Part shown: in pieces, positions 15,001-23,962 of the stretch
Layout of the letters: every line of letters starts with the position of its first letter
How positions within the stretch are numbered: position 1 is the first letter of the stretch
Source of the DNA: Oscarella lobularis
Taxonomy: Eukaryota > Porifera > Homoscleromorpha > Homosclerophorida > Oscarellidae
DNA: 64,000 nt
Direction: 5' to 3'
Assembly (NCBI RefSeq): GCF_947507565.1
Contig: NC_089178.1
Span: forward strand, 2,108,001 to 2,172,000
The notes under the pieces: generated by a model
Databases searched by the model: none
Told to the model about the DNA's origin: nothing
The model's input: only the letters and a program-made list of their open reading frames with translations
Made by a program: the position numbers and the translations under genes

Positions 15001-15638
15001 CCAATCCGCTCCAAATCGCGCACGATCTCCGCGCGACGCGGCTCCGTCTCCTGCATCATCGTCTGCATATTCTCCAACTGATCCTGAAGGGCGCGAGTCT
15101 GAAAAACGAGTCCCATCTGCGCGCTCTCCAACGTCGCCCGTTGGCCCTGCGTCGCACTCGACAACGTCGTCGCCGCCGTCACTTCGCGCTCCGAATTCGA
15201 TTCCCCTTCCTCCTCCTCCTCTTCCTCCTCTTCGTATTTCTCTTCCTTCAGAAAATCGTCGGCTTGGATTCCCGTGTTCGTTCCCATTGCTCCCGTGCCG
15301 ATCGATCGATAGGGCGATCGCGATTGCGAACGGTTCGCTCGTCTTTCGTCGCGTCGACGACGTCGACCTTCTTCTTCTTTCACTGTGAAATAGACCGTTT
15401 TGTTGACTTCGGTTTGTACGCCGAAGCGTAGTTGATCGATCGTCAGTTCGGCTTGGGCGAGACGTTGGAGAGCGTCGTCGTAATCGTGCTGCAGCTGGAC
15501 GTTCATTTCGGACGTGCTGCGCAATTCGTTGCGAAGTGCGTCGATCGACGTTGTTTCGACGTCGTCGCCGCCGCCGTTTCCCGTCAAAGTGCGATGACGC
15601 GGCGACGCGACAAAACGACGATTGCCCGCTGCAGCCAT
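12094..15638 (-). CDS. AKNA-like coiled-coil and low-complexity protein
   Basis: The first exon (from ATG 15638, MAAAGNRRFVASP) encodes coiled coil with AELTIDQLRFG, resembling the TIDxLRLG block I associate with AKNA, a centrosomal microtubule organiser. A Glu run and another coiled coil (LQDQLENMQTMMQETEPRRA) follow. Small exons at about 14870-14690 and 14590-14400 continue the coil. The large exon 14376-12094 is rich in Ser, Arg, Asp and Pro, with poly-Ser near 14045-14085, a Cys2-His2-like motif (CPHCGNSF...HRHQTSH, about 12915-12840) and strongly acidic and arginine-rich repeats. The 3' end is uncertain: the open frame runs to 12094, but an intron from about 12228 to 12190 would give a Ser-rich ending at 12128. 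Function is inferred from one coiled-coil block, so the AKNA assignment is tentative. The coding status is well supported. Confidence 0.55.
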
Positions 15639-15805
15639 TGGCACGCGTACAAGCGCAGCTTTTCTCGCTGGAATCGAGCGTTTGTCCCGGGGGTTTGACA
15701 AACACAAATTCGATGCCCGTATACGTGAGTGCCCTTAGGGACACAATCACAGACTCACAATCACAGCGAAATCTTTATGGTGCATTATTCGTTTCAGTTT
15801 TAGCC

Positions 15806-17109
15806 TCATTTCTTCTTGGATTGATTTGAGGCCAAGATCATTGCAATCCTGATAAAAATATTCAGCGCATCCATGTAAATTCCCATTGACCTATAAAAAT
15901 CATTTTCAAAATTTTCCCCCCTCGCACATAAACAACACGTACGCGTTAATAGGATCAAAGCGAGGCTTCGTTTCTGCATCTCTGATAATTTTTTGCGTAT
16001 CATAGAGCATGAATCCGCCAAACAACACCAGGCCACCGTACATCGACAAAGAATAGAGCCCAGAGCCTAGAGCACTAGCAGGACCCAGAAAAACACTCCC
16101 TAAAACAAATAAACCATTATCTTCTACTCAAAGCCAAAGTTTCTGTTTTTACCGAGCGAGGAAACACACACAACTCCCAGTCCCACAGCCAACGGTCCAG
16201 CCCAATAAAGAAACTTTTCTGACGGAGCAGAAGCGGCTGTAAGCGTCAAACCAGACACAACAGCACCCGTGTAGAGCAAAGCTCTCGTCAAAAGGGGACC
16301 TCCGAGCGCAGCCATTGGCGCCAGAAAGACGCCCCAGACGCCGCTGAAAAGAGCCCAAGCTGCGTGCTTAGGAACAGTATTCTCGTAGGGAGTAGACACG
16401 ATGAGATAGTAGCAGCCGGTTGACGCAACCAAACAGCCAATGGTATACTAAAGATACATATATATGTATATACAGTATAAAGAGAGTGTCCAAAAGCATT
16501 GTAGTGCAGTAGAACCTCGGCAATATATCAGAAACATTTGGTCAGCAAGCAAACGGTCAAATAAATTCGCACGAGATTAGGCTCGGGGTTCAACTGCACT
16601 AACCGACTCCACATACTACCACATGCATTTGTATCTTACCGCGAGCGGGCTCACGCGGCTGAGTACGGACGTCAAGCTCGTTCGCGATGCGACTGCCGCC
16701 GCTGCGCCAATCAGCGCTACGTCCGCAGCGAAGTATAGATAGGTCTTTCGAATGCGTTCGCGGACGACTGGGTCCCAGAATCTTTGATTTTGATAGAGTT
16801 GCATCATTCGAAGTTTTCTGTTCGTTTTACTTACGCTGCTTTGTCGATTGCTCCTGCTTCTTTGGACAATCCGAGCCCGTAGAAACACATGGCGCCAATT
16901 CCGGCGATGCACGAGCCGCCGACGAAAGCGCGACCCCAGTTTTCGGCGAGACGACTCGATATCGTGCTCGTTTTCGTTCCGATTACTTCTGCCTGGACAG
17001 TGCGCGTGCCTTCGGCAAAGTAGCGCACCATTCGCCCAGATTCCAGTCTCGATTGAAGTCGAAAAAGGCCATTACGCAGGCCAAAACAACGAGTCATCAC
17101 GAACGCCAT
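15806..17109 (-). CDS. GHITM: GHITM/TMBIM5, mitochondrial inner-membrane BAX-inhibitor-like protein
   Basis: Multi-pass mitochondrial inner-membrane protein of the TMBIM family, linked to cristae structure and proton/calcium exchange. The Arg-rich N-terminus from 17109 (MAFVMTRCFGLRNGLFRLQS) looks like a mitochondrial presequence. Conserved blocks follow: CFYGLGLSKEAGAIDKA; WDPVVRERIRKTYLYFAAD; KHAAWALFSGVWGVFLAP; GGPLLTRALLYTGAVVSGL; APSEKFLYWAGPLAVGLG; LYSLSMYGGLVLFGGFMLYD; TQKIIRDAETKPRFDPINA; then SMGIYMDALNIFIRIAMILA and SNQSKKK before the stop at 15806. The C-terminal YDPIN-IYMDALNIF region is the TMBIM signature. There are about five exons. The 192-bp intron 16448-16639 is enlarged by a MITE. 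Confidence 0.95.
16504..16599. mobile_element. 96-bp MITE with terminal inverted repeats in a GHITM intron
   Basis: The left end GTGCAGTAGAACCTCGG and right end CTCGGGGTTCAACTGCAC are near-perfect inverted repeats of about 18 bp. They are flanked by TA on both sides (16502-16503 and 16600-16601), the target duplication of Tc1/mariner-superfamily elements. The CAGTAGAACCTCG end resembles pogo/Tigger-type termini found in many animals. There is no coding capacity, so it would have to be moved by a transposase supplied from elsewhere. Confidence 0.8.
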
Positions 17110-17331
17110 TTGGTGACACGCCAAGTCGGTCCCGGATGTGCAATGACTGTTGACGATTTTTTTTGTGTACAACAGGAGTGATAGGTTATAAATTGCTATT
17201 TGACAAAAACCGAGTGCATTTGGGGAGGAGCACTCGAGGTAAAACACCTAACTCCTCCTAGAGTGTTTAGTTGGAATAAAAACCTAAAACTATATTCCCC
17301 CCACTACAATTACTAGAGAGTATCGTTTTAA

Positions 17332-18326
17332 TCAGCAAGTGGCCGACGCATAAACTCCTTGTCCAAATATTCCCTTACGAGATACGGCGTCAGAGGAGTG
17401 ATACTTCATTGCTTTTTCTCTTTCGGCTGGAGTGCGAAATGTCTGCAATTTAGCAGGAATCTAAAATTCGTTCATTGTACAAAACAAAAAAAGAATTTCT
17501 GGCAACACACAAACCTTTGTGAACCTCGGCATTCTCCACGGTGGACTTGATTTCACAGGTTCAGCAAATTTTCTCAAGACAGTTGCTCTCGTCTCGTAGA
17601 TCCGTCCACTCTTGGCTCTCTCCTAAATGCATCAGGTTATAACCCACCCCAATGCTCCCATCCTTCTACAGTACCTCTTTAGCTGACTTCTGCAACGCCC
17701 TATCCTTCTGTCTCTGCTGCTCAATCCACTCAGCCTGGTACTTATGCTCCAATAAGTCATAGATAGGAGTAGAAGGCCTATTATAAGAAGAATATACAGA
17801 CAAAAAGAATTGTACATGTATGTCTTATATTCTCTACCTGGTCGTAGTGCCAAACGTAATATCGGTCGACGGCATGCTTTTCGTTCTCGCAACGCGACCG
17901 CTCGCTCGCGGTCTCTGGCGCACGTCGTGCATCGCGCGAAATTGAAATTGTTCCTGAGACGTCGTCAGACCCTTTTTTACCGCCGCCTTGTTGAGCGAAA
18001 TGAAATCGCGCGGCATCTTCGGCTCCTGGCCGAGTTGCGGCAGATTTGGTATTTGCGACCACGATCCGATGGCTGCGAAGACAAGAAAAATCTTCCTTTT
18101 CTGACGGGGGCCCCCCCTTTCTTTCTTCCTCACCCTCTGCGGCTCCGCCGTCCTTGCTCGAACTCCTCATTCCATACGTAAAGTCGTCGGAGGGAAGAGT
18201 GTAAAAGTGCTTGATTGATCGGCCCAGTTCGGGCTGGGAAAAAAACGCTTGGGTCTTGGACGATGGTTTGCCGCGCGCGTCGCTTACTTTGGCCAGGAGC
18301 GGGTTACCGCCTCTACTCGCTGACAT
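17332..18326 (-). CDS. CFAP77: CFAP77-like axonemal protein
   Basis: Probable microtubule inner protein of motile cilia. Exon 1 (from 18326) encodes MSASRGGNPLLAKVSDARGK, then IKHFYTLPSDDFTYGM. The next exon gives PRDFISLNKAAVKKGLTTSQ, then EQFQFRAMHDVRQRP and TDITFGTTTR. A third starts PSTPIYDLLEHKYQAEWIEQ. The arrangement 'LN-AAV-GLT', 'FRA-DIR' and 'FG-TTRPSTPI-DLL-HKY' matches my memory of CFAP77. The C-terminal exons end GIFGQGVYASATC at the stop 17332-17334. No enzymatic domain is visible. Introns are short. It lies head-to-tail with GHITM and downstream of ATAT1, another microtubule gene. The family name is from memory of the motif order and would need a database search to settle. Confidence 0.65.
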
Positions 18327-18488
18327 TTCTCGAGACGTTGCGAAGATCGAGAGAGGAGAAAATGCGACGCGAAGCCGAGAGAACCAAATCGCCTAGAAAC
18401 GGGCACCAAACATCCGGGAACTGCACTGATTATTTATGTTCAGTATTATCTGTACAGTACAGTATGTACACAAAGAGGCTGTCCATAA

Positions 18489-19684
18489 TCAGCTATATCT
18501 CGAGTACGAATTCAGTCGAAAACTTGTTCCACTGTCACATAGGTAGCCACGACCGTGACCAAATTGTGAATTTGACGTTGTTTGTGATAACGATAGACCA
18601 GGTACAATGCCAATGGTCCATGATGACTTGGATTGACCTGACCAGGTCCCAAAGCGCGATCCGGCAACAGGAACTGCCGGCAAGTTGGAGCCAAATCCAA
18701 AGGATCCGAGACTGCGCTGCTGCTTTTGCACATGGGTTGAACTGGATGACGAAGCTTAGATTTTTCAGTGAAAGATTGATTAATTAATTAATACAGAAAA
18801 GAACCCAAAATCGATAACTAGTACCTGCATTGGAAGAGAAAAACTGATCAAAAGCAACAAAATTATTTGCCTATAAAAAGAAAAAGCCAATAACACATAA
18901 AGAAACTCAATACCATTTATCTAACCTGTTTCACGTACGACGTCAGATTGTAGTGCCTTCGAAAGAATGCCAGACATTTGAAAGACGGCTTGTCAATCAC
19001 AACCTGATGAGCTTTCAGTCCTTCGCTCTAAAAACTCTATACTGAAACACCTGGGTAAGAGCATGCTATCTCCTACTCTAAGCATGTGCTCAAATATCCG
19101 TTTTCCCTGTCCACCACGCTGACGCGATTCGTGGACGTAGAAGTCGAGAAGGCACAATGGCTCTACTTCATGAAACTTTCCTCTGAAATCCTACGTAAGC
19201 CGAGTCAAAGCAAAGAGAAGCAGAACCATCAACATACGGCAAGAAAAAGTTTCTTTTTTCCAGTTTTTAACATTCCAATCACGCATCCGTTTCCACTAAA
19301 TCAAAAAAATTCCTCAAAAAGTCTCCTACAAAAAAAGTGAAAACGTACCCATTTGCACTGCTGTCTTTCACTACGTAAATTTTCTGATCGGGAAACGCGA
19401 TCCATTTATCGGTCGTCGTTATGGGGACCCTCAGTCCTTGAGCCTGGCGAAGAAGCCTCGCTAGGAGAAAAAACGACGCGAATTCGCTCTCTTACCGAGG
19501 CTGAAAGCCTGCCCATTGTATCTATCACGGATGCTAATCTAGATGTAAGTTGTTACACTCGCGTTCACGCCAAAAAACGACGACTGTGCCTCTTTGAGTT
19601 GACGCTGCTGCGATCGGTCGGTCGACACAGAACGGTTATTTCGTCTGGAAACAAATCGGGCGTGAGAGGAAACGGAAACTCCAT
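18489..19684 (-). CDS. ATAT1: Alpha-tubulin N-acetyltransferase 1
   Basis: Acetylates Lys40 of alpha-tubulin inside the microtubule lumen. ATG 19684 opens [19 protein letters not shown], the typical ATAT1 start; an in-frame upstream ATG exists, but the family starts at MEF. Following exons give [18 protein letters not shown] with IYVVKDSSA, then [16 protein letters not shown] with GKRIFEHML (the acetyl-CoA-binding region), [20 protein letters not shown] and [12 protein letters not shown]. The catalytic-domain residues around [10 protein letters not shown] are conserved. The 3' exon is ambiguous. One frame continues directly and ends near 18512; another, entered after a possible acceptor near 18740, gives a Ser/Gly/Phe-rich tail ending at 18489. 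Introns are small. It is divergent from nothing: RPL35 ends 167 bp upstream on the same strand. Confidence 0.88.
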
Positions 19685-19850
19685 TGATATGCCGTTCTCC
19701 GTGGCAACTCTCCGTTTCTTTCCTAAGCTCGTAACGCGCGCCAATGCGGAACGCCCGTACAGCACTGTACAGCACAGTGTACAATGAATGTAATCAGTTT
19801 TTTCATTCTATTTATTTTTCAACATCGCAAGAGCACTGGAGAAATCGTTT

Positions 19851-20351
19851 TTACTCCTTTACAGCGTACTTGCGCTTCGAAAAGTGAGTATCTTTCTTGA
19901 TTTGGCTCAGGGTTTTTCGCGATTTCTCGAACTTGGTCATTTGCCGGCGAATTGCTCGCGTTTTCTTTGGCCTCAAGTCGAGAGGCTTGTACTTCTTTCC
20001 TTTGAAGAATTTTACCAATTCTTCGCGCCTCGTTTGATTTATCACTGTCAGGACGCGCGCGATCGACTTGCGAACGAGTTTACTACGAAAGATCCATATT
20101 GGGGGCCCCAAGGTGGCAACTATTTACATCTTAGCTAGCTTCGATGGAGCTCCTCCGGTCACTTGAACGACTCGCAGTTGAGATAATTCGGTCTTGAGGT
20201 CGTCCAGTTGCTTTTCCAATTCGTCTTTCTTCTTTCCGCGCAAATCGCGCATTTTAAGTCGACCCTATAAACAAGACAAGGTCCATAACCACGTAACACA
20301 GGCAGCTAATGCATCGATGGCCGAGATCCGAACGGATTGAGCACTCACCAT
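19851..20351 (-). CDS. RPL35: 60S ribosomal protein L35 (uL29)
   Basis: Large-subunit ribosomal protein near the peptide exit tunnel. Exon 1 holds only the start codon (20349-20351), then a GTGAGT donor. The second exon starts at 20264 ([43 protein letters not shown]). A 46-bp-class intron follows. The last exon gives [40 protein letters not shown] and ends KYAVKE at the stop 19851. The protein is about 123 residues, as in other animals. An intron directly after the ATG is common in animal ribosomal-protein genes. It shares a short divergent promoter with SELENOF. Confidence 0.97.
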
Positions 20352-20375
20352 GTTGATCGTTTTCTTCTTCTCGGC

Positions 20376-20385
20376 TGCGCATGCG
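20376..20385. promoter_or_regulatory. NRF1-like palindrome in the RPL35/SELENOF divergent promoter
   Basis: TGCGCATGCG matches the core of the NRF1 consensus (TGCGCATGCGCA). It lies between the RPL35 start (20351) and the SELENOF start (20414), so one element could serve both genes. It overlaps an upstream in-frame ATG of SELENOF at 20381, which argues that 20414 is the real start. Confidence 0.5.
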
Positions 20386-20413
20386 TCAAAAGACTCGACA
20401 GTGTCGACACGTC

Positions 20414-21067
20414 ATGGGTCTGTGGTCGACGCTAATGCCAGTCTTACTGGCGTTAGTAGGCCTCGGCGCAGGCGACGGACAGTCTTGTCGTGATCTAGGG
20501 TTTTCTTCCAGCCTGATGTGCAGTACCTGTAACGAATTGAAGGAGTTTTCGTTGGAATTTTTGGAGACGGATTGCAGAAAGTGTTGCCACAAGGACAAAG
20601 ACGATAAAGTCTCACTTAAGGCACGCTATCGCTACGGCAGTTGCTTTGCGTTGTGAGAACTCTTTCTGCCAGGTTTTCGCGTCTGCTATTCTCGAAGTTT
20701 GCAAATGAAAAATAGGGAGATATCCACAGATTCAAGGTAGGAATCGTGCACAAATATTTTTAATAGTGTAACGCGCGTTCTTTACAGCATTTATCAATAA
20801 TCGAGCAAACGGTATCAGAAATTTGGAAATCAAAGTGAGCATTGATGTATAAATACAACTAAGTATTACATTGACGTGTTTTAGTACAAGAAGGGGGCTG
20901 ATCCGGTTCTAAAATTACTGAATGAAAATCGGGAATTGGAAGAGACGCTCAGGTGCAACTAATGGGGTCATAGGAGAGGGAGGTTTGCAAAGCTCACTTT
21001 TCCTAGCATTGATAAATGGACAACTGACACTGTGGATGAATTCTTAGATGAAAAGCTCGCGAAATAG
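20414..21067 (+). CDS. SELENOF: Selenoprotein F (15-kDa selenoprotein), ER thioredoxin-like
   Basis: ER-resident selenoprotein that binds UDP-glucose:glycoprotein glucosyltransferase and acts in disulfide quality control. The start MGLWSTLMPVLLALVGLGAG is a clear signal peptide. Next comes the Cys-rich UGGT-binding part (CRDLGFSSSLMCSTCNELK, ETDCRKCC). Further exons give ASAILEVCK-U-KIGRYPQIQ (near 20680-20736), AFINNRANGIRNLEIK, YKKGADPVLKLLNENRELEE and SIDKWTTDTVDEFLDEKLAK, then TAG at 21065-21067. Alignment to the human protein is end-to-end if TGA 20706-20708 is read as selenocysteine. The first intron has a weak donor: either GTCTCA near 20610 or a GC donor shortly after. Normal ORF calling breaks the gene at both the intron and the TGA. 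Confidence 0.95.
20706..20708 (+). other. In-frame TGA read as selenocysteine
   Basis: The frame reads GTT TGC AAA TGA AAA ATA GGG, that is V-C-K-U-K-I-G. It aligns with the VCGUKLG redox motif of human SELENOF. Coding continues in frame through three further exons, and a SECIS structure follows the real stop. Confidence 0.93.
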
Positions 21068-21087
21068 AAAGACAAGCCAAGTAGATG

Positions 21088-21150
21088 CAATGCGATATAT
21101 GATAACAATGCATAAAACCCTAGGCATGCGTTGTTGGATACTACGTATTG
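21088..21150 (+). promoter_or_regulatory. SECIS element in the SELENOF 3' UTR
   Basis: Starting 21 bp after the stop codon there is a lower helix CAATGCG/CGTATTG (21088-21094 with 21144-21150) and an internal loop. Then comes the quartet strand ATGAT at 21099-21103, a perfect 10-bp helix AACAATGCAT/ATGCGTTGTT (one G-U pair; 21104-21113 with 21126-21135), an apical loop starting AAAA, and GGAT at 21136-21139. The order TGAT-helix-AA loop-helix-GA is the SECIS core that recruits SBP2. The helix between quartet and loop is 10 bp, near the usual length. Confidence 0.9.
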
Positions 21151-21153
21151 ATT

Positions 21154-21234
21154 AAATCTTGGCAGCAATAGCAAATATCCACATCTTAATTAGCCCAACT
21201 GACTCAACCAAATCTTGGCAGCAATAGCAAATAT
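21154..21234. repeat. 25-bp direct repeat between SELENOF and the Kelch gene
   Basis: AAATCTTGGCAGCAATAGCA followed by AATAT occurs at 21154-21178 and again, identical, at 21210-21234. It lies in the convergent 3' region, so it could affect 3' ends of both genes, but no function is visible. Confidence 0.85.
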
Positions 21235-21251
21235 ACTTATCCGTGGCCATG

Positions 21252-23159
21252 CTAATTAGCATAAGGAACCAACTGATGCCACTCGTCGTCCTCAGATGAA
21301 CAACTATTATACTCAACCGTGCTAAGAAATGTGGACCCGTTGAAGCCCCCCACAGCGTAGAGCACGTCATCCAACTCCACCAAAGACCCGCTGCATCGCG
21401 GGCAATTCATCGAAGACCCAAACGCCCATTGATTCGCCACCGGATCAAACACTTCAACGGAGCTCAACGACGAAACGGAATCGTGCCCGCCGACGACGTA
21501 GAGTTTCCCGTTGAGAGCGGCGACGCCTCCTCCCCGTCGTCCAATCTGAAGAGAAGCGGCGTTTTCCCATAGTCCGACGCGAGGATCGTAGGATTCGACG
21601 GAGGCGAGACACGACCATCCGTTTCCGCTTCCTCCGACGACGTAGATCCTGCCGTCGAGACTGGCGACGCTCGCTTCGATTCTTCCGCTTCGCAGTGACG
21701 AAACGCCGACCCAGACGTCCTGTCTGACGTCGTATTTCTCGACGACATTAAGCGCACTTCTCGATTTCTCATTCAAACCGCCAATTACGTAGACGCACGA
21801 TCCCAGCGCCACGCCAGCCAACCGGCTTCTCCCCTTCTTCAAAGGAGCAATGGGAACCCATTGCCTTGCCACGGTGTCATACTTTTCAGCCGATTGGAGA
21901 ATGCGTCGACCATCGCTGCCTCCGCACGCGTAGACGTCGTTATCGATAGAAGCCAACGCAAAGCGCGCTCGTTTCGTTGACATGGAGACTTCTGACGACC
22001 ACTCGTTGACATTGACGGAGTAGGATTCCATCGAATCGAGACACTCCAAGCGATTGTAGCCGCCTACAGCGTAGATTTTTCCGTTGCTCACACATGCTCC
22101 CATACTGCATCGCGCCGACTTCAATGAACCGATCAACTCCTGGCAACAGGAATCGGATCTTTTCACTGGCGTGCGCGGCGATGAAAGCGACGAGGAGGAA
22201 GAACGCGATAAAAAACGGGGAGAAGAGATCATGAGAACAACGAGTTGCCCGTCCAAGATGACCAAACCCGTTGAAAGGCCATGTTCGGTTGTAGAGAGAA
22301 CAGTCAGCACTTTCCAGTCGATTCCTTCGTCATTTTGAACAGAGGACCGTGACGACGACAGCGATGATAGCCGGAGACGACGAGCCGGCGTTTTGTCTGA
22401 ATGCATTTGGCTCCTCGTTGTCATTGTCGTCGTCATCGCGTGACGATCTGGAGTATCAAATAGAGTTGGCTCTCTGACGTCATCATCGTCATAGAAGTCG
22501 TCGTCATCGAAATGAAAATGGCATCCAGTTTCCTGCAGGAGAAGAATTTTTCCCGCGTAGGCGCTTTCCATTCGCTCGACGACCCGCTGGAATAACTTCG
22601 GGTGCGTAGGCGTGGTCGCCGATGACGCATTCGTCACGTCGACGCGAACACGTGGCAATGAAAGAAACTCGCCGCAACACATTATCTCGTCGCGTTCTTC
22701 GTCAGTCGCATCGACGATGAATCGATCGACGCGTTCGACGAGACCCCAAACGCCCAAGTCGATTCCCAAGCGACGCGCGACGAGACACGGAATCGATCCG
22801 CCGCGTCGCAATTCGTCGCCGATTCGGCTAACGCACGCTTCGACGACGTCGTTTGCGTTCAAAAAGTGCGCCGCACGCGCGATCGTCGCGAGATCGGTCG
22901 CGTCGCACTCGATTCGGCCCGTATACGCATAATCGACGAGTAGTCGTATTGCTTGCGCGTCGAACTGGCGCAAGTCGATCGTCGTTGCGCCGTTTTGCAT
23001 TATCGAGTGCATTCGAGCGCTCGTCGCAGCTAAGACGATTCGGTGCGCGCGGATTTCGCCCGATTTCGTCAATACGATGACGTCGCTGTAGTCGTTTCGA
23101 TCGCGAAAGGTCTTGAGAGCGCGTAGAAGAGCGTCGCCGTGATTGCTCGCCTCGTACAT
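21252..23159 (-). CDS. Intronless BTB-BACK-Kelch protein, IVNS1ABP-like
   Basis: Single-exon gene of 635 codons from ATG 23159 (MYEASNHGDALLRALKTF). Residues about 15-115 are a BTB domain (RNDYSDVIVL...GEIRAHRIVLAATS) and a BACK-like region follows. A linker of about 140 residues rich in Asp, Ser and Thr comes before six Kelch repeats with the GG and Y/W signatures (IYAVGGYNRLECL, VYACGGSDG, VYVIGGLNE, IYVVGGSGNGW, LYVVGGHDS, LYAVGGFNGS). Repeat wording (GGYNRLECL; the final AVGGFNGSTFLSTVEYN) and the long linker resemble vertebrate IVNS1ABP (KLHL39), an actin-binding and CUL3-adaptor-type protein. Orthology is not proven. Being intronless in this intron-rich genome is odd. It is convergent with SELENOF and divergent from TMEM203. 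Confidence 0.9.
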   Translation of the reverse strand: MYEASNHGDALLRALKTFRDRNDYSDVIVLTKSGEIRAHRIVLAATSARMHSIMQNGATTIDLRQFDAQAIRLLVDYAYTGRIECDATDLATIARAAHFLNANDVVEACVSRIGDELRRGGSIPCLVARRLGIDLGVWGLVERVDRFIVDATDEERDEIMCCGEFLSLPRVRVDVTNASSATTPTHPKLFQRVVERMESAYAGKILLLQETGCHFHFDDDDFYDDDDVREPTLFDTPDRHAMTTTMTTRSQMHSDKTPARRLRLSSLSSSRSSVQNDEGIDWKVLTVLSTTEHGLSTGLVILDGQLVVLMISSPRFLSRSSSSSLSSPRTPVKRSDSCCQELIGSLKSARCSMGACVSNGKIYAVGGYNRLECLDSMESYSVNVNEWSSEVSMSTKRARFALASIDNDVYACGGSDGRRILQSAEKYDTVARQWVPIAPLKKGRSRLAGVALGSCVYVIGGLNEKSRSALNVVEKYDVRQDVWVGVSSLRSGRIEASVASLDGRIYVVGGSGNGWSCLASVESYDPRVGLWENAASLQIGRRGGGVAALNGKLYVVGGHDSVSSLSSVEVFDPVANQWAFGSSMNCPRCSGSLVELDDVLYAVGGFNGSTFLSTVEYNSCSSEDDEWHQLVPYAN

Positions 23160-23376
23160 CTTCGCCGGCTCTAGTGTAAACAGACCCACGTTTGCACGTA
23201 CTTATCTCGTTGAGCGTGCGAAGCGAGCCAAACACTCGCGTCGTTGGGAAAGATTACCTTTGTGAGGACGATGCGGAGAGATAGCGAACGACTAGACCGC
23301 CGAACTGGTTCTGTAACTTTTCCGCCTAAAGCGCTTTATTAGGTTGGATCACGCGCGAAACGCGCGGTTCGTGCTT

Positions 23377-23410
23377 TCGCGCGATCATGAGGTTATTTTC
23401 GCATGCGCGA
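23377..23410. promoter_or_regulatory. E2F-like and NRF1-like sites upstream of TMEM203
   Basis: TTTCGCGC (23377-23384) fits the E2F consensus, and TCGCATGCGCGA (23399-23410) is a palindrome close to NRF1. Both lie 30-65 bp before the TMEM203 start and in the roughly 280-bp divergent gap to the Kelch gene. Motif matches only. Confidence 0.4.
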
Positions 23411-23441
23411 ATTAAACGAGTCGCTCACACCCGGACGAAAG

Positions 23442-23858
23442 ATGCTCTTCTCGTACAAAGAGCTATCGCTGTGGTTCGGAATGGCTCCGTTCGAAATTTG
23501 GATCGATCTTATGGGGTTGATTGTCTTTTCCATTCTACTTCCGATGAAAATCGAAGACGTTATAACGGGATCGTGGTGGTACGTCTTTCTACCCCTATTC
23601 GCCGCGATCGGACTGAACGCTTACTTCTCCCTAATCGTCTTCGTGCGCGTCTGGACGCATAACGGAAAGAATCGGGCGCTCGTGCGAATTCTCTGGAATT
23701 ACATGATCTCCGGATTGATACTAGCATTCCTACTCCTCCTCTGCTTTCAACTCGAGCAGAAGATCCACACGTCGTACGGTGCCGTCATGTCGCCTCTCTT
23801 CGCCGCTGTCGTTCTTTTGCTTATACGGGGATGTCAAGTCAACGAAGCAAGAACATAA
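23442..23858 (+). CDS. TMEM203: TMEM203, ER membrane regulator of calcium homeostasis
   Basis: Four-pass ER membrane protein tied to store calcium regulation and STING signalling in vertebrates. The start MLFSYKELSLWFGMAPFEIW at 23442 matches the human start MLFSLRELVQWLG; the frame is open upstream to 23403, but homology begins here. Length is 138 residues against 136 in human. Conserved blocks are VFSILLPMKIED, SWWYVFLPLFAAIGLNAYFS and MSPLFAAVVLLLIRGCQVN. Four hydrophobic segments are visible. It is a single exon, as in vertebrates. Identity is strong end to end. Confidence 0.94.
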   Translation: MLFSYKELSLWFGMAPFEIWIDLMGLIVFSILLPMKIEDVITGSWWYVFLPLFAAIGLNAYFSLIVFVRVWTHNGKNRALVRILWNYMISGLILAFLLLLCFQLEQKIHTSYGAVMSPLFAAVVLLLIRGCQVNEART

Positions 23859-23962
23859 TTTTCTAATTAGATAAATTGACCGAGAAGAAAAGTGGTTGGA
23901 GAGACAAAGAGACTATTTAGATCTAAGACTCGCTCACGTATGATTCTTGAATTTTTTTGTAA

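Noticed and set aside
14905-15750. Overlapping 281-codon minus-strand frame
   Set aside because: The alternative frame with coiled coil (LQDQLENMQTMM) is the coherent one; this frame is RS/RG low complexity.
20381-20413. Upstream in-frame start for SELENOF
   Set aside because: It would put basic residues before the signal peptide and overlaps the NRF1-like site; 20414 gives a clean signal sequence.
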